From Coriaria nepalensis (taxonomy: Eukaryota > Streptophyta > Magnoliopsida > Cucurbitales > Coriariaceae), in NCBI GenBank assembly GCA_027186245.1, contig CP114483.1, forward strand, positions 11,428,220 to 11,492,219: DNA of 64,000 bases, given 5' to 3'. The notes under the pieces are model-generated. The model made no database searches, was not told the origin of the DNA, and saw only the letters and a program-made list of their open reading frames with translations. Position 1 is the first letter of the stretch. Every line of letters starts with the position of its first letter. A program made the position numbers and the translations under genes. Positions 63,101 to 64,000 of the stretch are shown here, piece after piece.

Positions 63101-64000
63101 AACCTTAAAGTCGTATTATTGCGTCTCTTTTGGTCATTAAATCATTCAAAATCACTTCGTACGAAATTCGCAGTTTAAACATGACTTTCGTGCATAAATT
63201 GCCGTTGATCGATTCAAGGCAACAACGCATTTGTTTAGCCTTAAAATCATGTCATTGAGTCTCTTGTAGTCATGAAATCATTGTAAATTAATCCAAACGA
63301 ATTCTATTTTCGCCCTTCAAACATGATTTTCTTACATAACTTGCAATTAATCAATTGAAGACAACAATGCATTCCTTTAGCCTTAAAAAGCATGTCATTC
63401 AGTCTTTTCATGTCATTAAATTGTCTGATAGAACGTCGAACCGAATCTATGTTTGCATTTAAAACACGACTTTCATGCATAACTTGCAAATGATCTATTG
63501 AAGAAAACTATGCATTTTTTAGCCTTAAAGTCGTATTATTGCGTCTCTTTTGGTCATTAAATCATTCAAAATCACTTCGTACGAAATTCGCAGTTTAAAC
63601 ATCACTTTCGTGCATAACTTGCCGTTGATCGATTCAAGGCAACAACACATTTGTTTAGCTTTAAAATCATGTCATTGAGTCTCTTGTAGTCATGAAATCA
63701 TTGTAAATTAATCCGAACGAATTCTATTTTCGCCCTTCAAACATGATTTTCTTACATCACTTGCAATTAATCCATTGAAGACAACAATGCATTCCTTTAG
63801 CCTTAAAAAGCATGTCATTGAGTCTTTTCATGTCATTAAATTGTTTGAAAGCACGTCGAACCAAATCTATGTTTGCATTTAAAACACGACTTTCATGCAT
63901 AACTTGCAAATGATCTATTGAAGAAAATTATGCATTTTTTTAGCCTTAAAGTCGTATTATTGCGTCTCTTTTAGTCATTAAATCATTCAAAATCACTTCG
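60109..64000 (+). repeat. Terminal higher-order repeat, copy 4, open at the right edge
   Basis: This copy starts at the 60,109 anchor and reaches the window end without another. It holds at least nine units. A three-unit module (TACATCACTTGC, then CTTGGAATTAATC, then GTCTGATAGAACG) appears at 60,816-62,180 with one GGAATT unit doubled, again at 62,495-63,430, and begins a third time at 63,758 with GTCATTGAGTC. In copy 3 the anchor lies about 919 bases after GTCATTGAGTC; extrapolating puts the next anchor near 64,740 and makes copy 4 11 units long. Confidence 0.72.
63898..64000 (+). repeat. Partial A subunit at the right edge
   Basis: This A subunit has 103 of its 136 bases and ends inside CACTTCG, just before the palindrome position. 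It carries GAAAATTATGC, as does the unit at 59,278, supporting the register given for copy 4 of the terminal HOR. The array continues to the right. Confidence 0.93.

Larger units (their letters stand above)
1..64000 (+). repeat. Satellite DNA array, 421-bp unit with three subunits
   Basis: The full window is a head-to-tail array. Unit starts, marked by CATAACTTGC followed by AAATGATC or AAATTATC, fall at 640, 1061 and 1482, and 421-spaced starts continue to 63,478 and 63,898 with small indels. Between 640 and 63,897 there is room for 150 A-B-C units after allowing for one extra A subunit and about 28 bases of net deletion. Copies of the same subunit type differ at only a handful of positions, while A, B and C are clearly diverged from one another. 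The sequence is AT-rich, by eye about two thirds A+T. No inversion, foreign insertion or unique spacer was seen. This is what is known as a complex satellite of constitutive heterochromatin. The family and the host are not recognised. Confidence 0.98.
39600..64000 (+). repeat. Sequence domain II of the array
   Basis: Here A mostly reads AAAGTCGTATTATTGCG, often with TTTTGGTCATTAAATC. C mostly reads CACGTCGAACCAATTC or CGAACCAAATC with GCATTTAAAACACG. AATC(C/A)ATTG replaces AATCTATTG in many C copies, which opens a 61-codon minus-strand frame. A shorter T run in A (GCATTTTTTAGCC, 420-bp units) becomes common. The array runs off the right edge in the A subunit that begins at 63,898. Confidence 0.8.

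Noticed and set aside
38915..63489. Recurring 61-codon minus-strand open frames as a multigene family
   Set aside because: They repeat only because the satellite repeats. Many C copies in the same region keep the TAG stop, the frame cannot continue through successive units, and no promoter or unique flank accompanies them.
1..64000. CRISPR array
   Set aside because: The repeats are 421 bp with no unique spacers between them, and no cas genes are present. The regularity is that of a satellite.
1..64000. Transposable element or retrovirus-derived repeat
   Set aside because: No terminal repeats, target-site duplications, or reverse transcriptase or transposase frames are visible. Units are all in one orientation with no internal insertion.
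1..64000. Telomeric repeats or a chromosome-end junction
   Set aside because: No TTAGGG-, TTTAGGG- or TTAGG-type short tandem arrays are present anywhere, so the array's position on the chromosome cannot be read from this window.
1..64000. tRNA, rRNA or other structured RNA genes
   Set aside because: No conserved tRNA A/B-box arrangement with a cloverleaf and no rRNA core sequence was found. Everything aligns to the A, B or C subunits.

Overview
The whole 64,000-base window is one uninterrupted tandem-repeat (satellite) array. I see no gene, RNA gene, transposon or single-copy sequence from base 1 to base 64,000. The basic unit is 421 bp, always in the same orientation. Length arithmetic gives about 151 units plus a partial unit at each edge. 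Each unit is itself a trimer of diverged, homologous subunits: A (136 bp), B (142 bp) and C (143 bp). Every subunit opens with CATAACTTGC, carries AGCCTTAAA about 45 bases in, and has a CGAACGAATTC-like core about 95-105 bases in. So an ancestral repeat of about 140 bp became a fixed A-B-C trimer, and the trimer was then amplified.

A gene-free, AT-rich, megabase-style satellite with higher-order repeats (HORs) points to eukaryotic heterochromatin: centromeric, pericentromeric, subtelomeric or B-chromosome DNA. I do not recognise the satellite family and cannot tell plant from animal, so I name no species.

Layout. Bases 1-82 are the tail of a C subunit. Bases 83-639 are an exceptional four-subunit unit, A-A-B-C (557 bp). 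From 640 to about 38,000 is domain I, where A usually reads AAAGTCATATTATTG and C usually reads GCATCTAAAACACG. It contains a recombinant mosaic (4,550-5,815), an 8-unit HOR of 3,368 bp in three successive copies (12,432-22,956, the third expanded to nine units), a related 8-unit pair (31,110-36,630), a 5-unit pair (24,120-27,885) and a tandem dimer (27,230-29,012). A transition zone (about 38,000-39,600) holds the second A-A-B-C unit and the most divergent monomers. Domain II (about 39,600-64,000) has mostly A with AAAGTCGTATTATTG and C with GCATTTAAAACACG. It contains a dimer duplication (46,190-47,915), a dispersed copy of about 2.4 kb offset by 19 units, and near its end an expanding HOR whose successive copies hold 5, 5, 7 and, by extrapolation past the window edge, 11 units.

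Nothing here works as an operon or pathway. The information is in the record of unequal crossover and conversion among repeats. Many C subunits in domain II carry a 61-codon minus-strand open frame; I treat these as a by-product of one substitution, not as genes. All offsets were read by hand from marker variants, so block edges are approximate to tens of bases unless a unit boundary is given.
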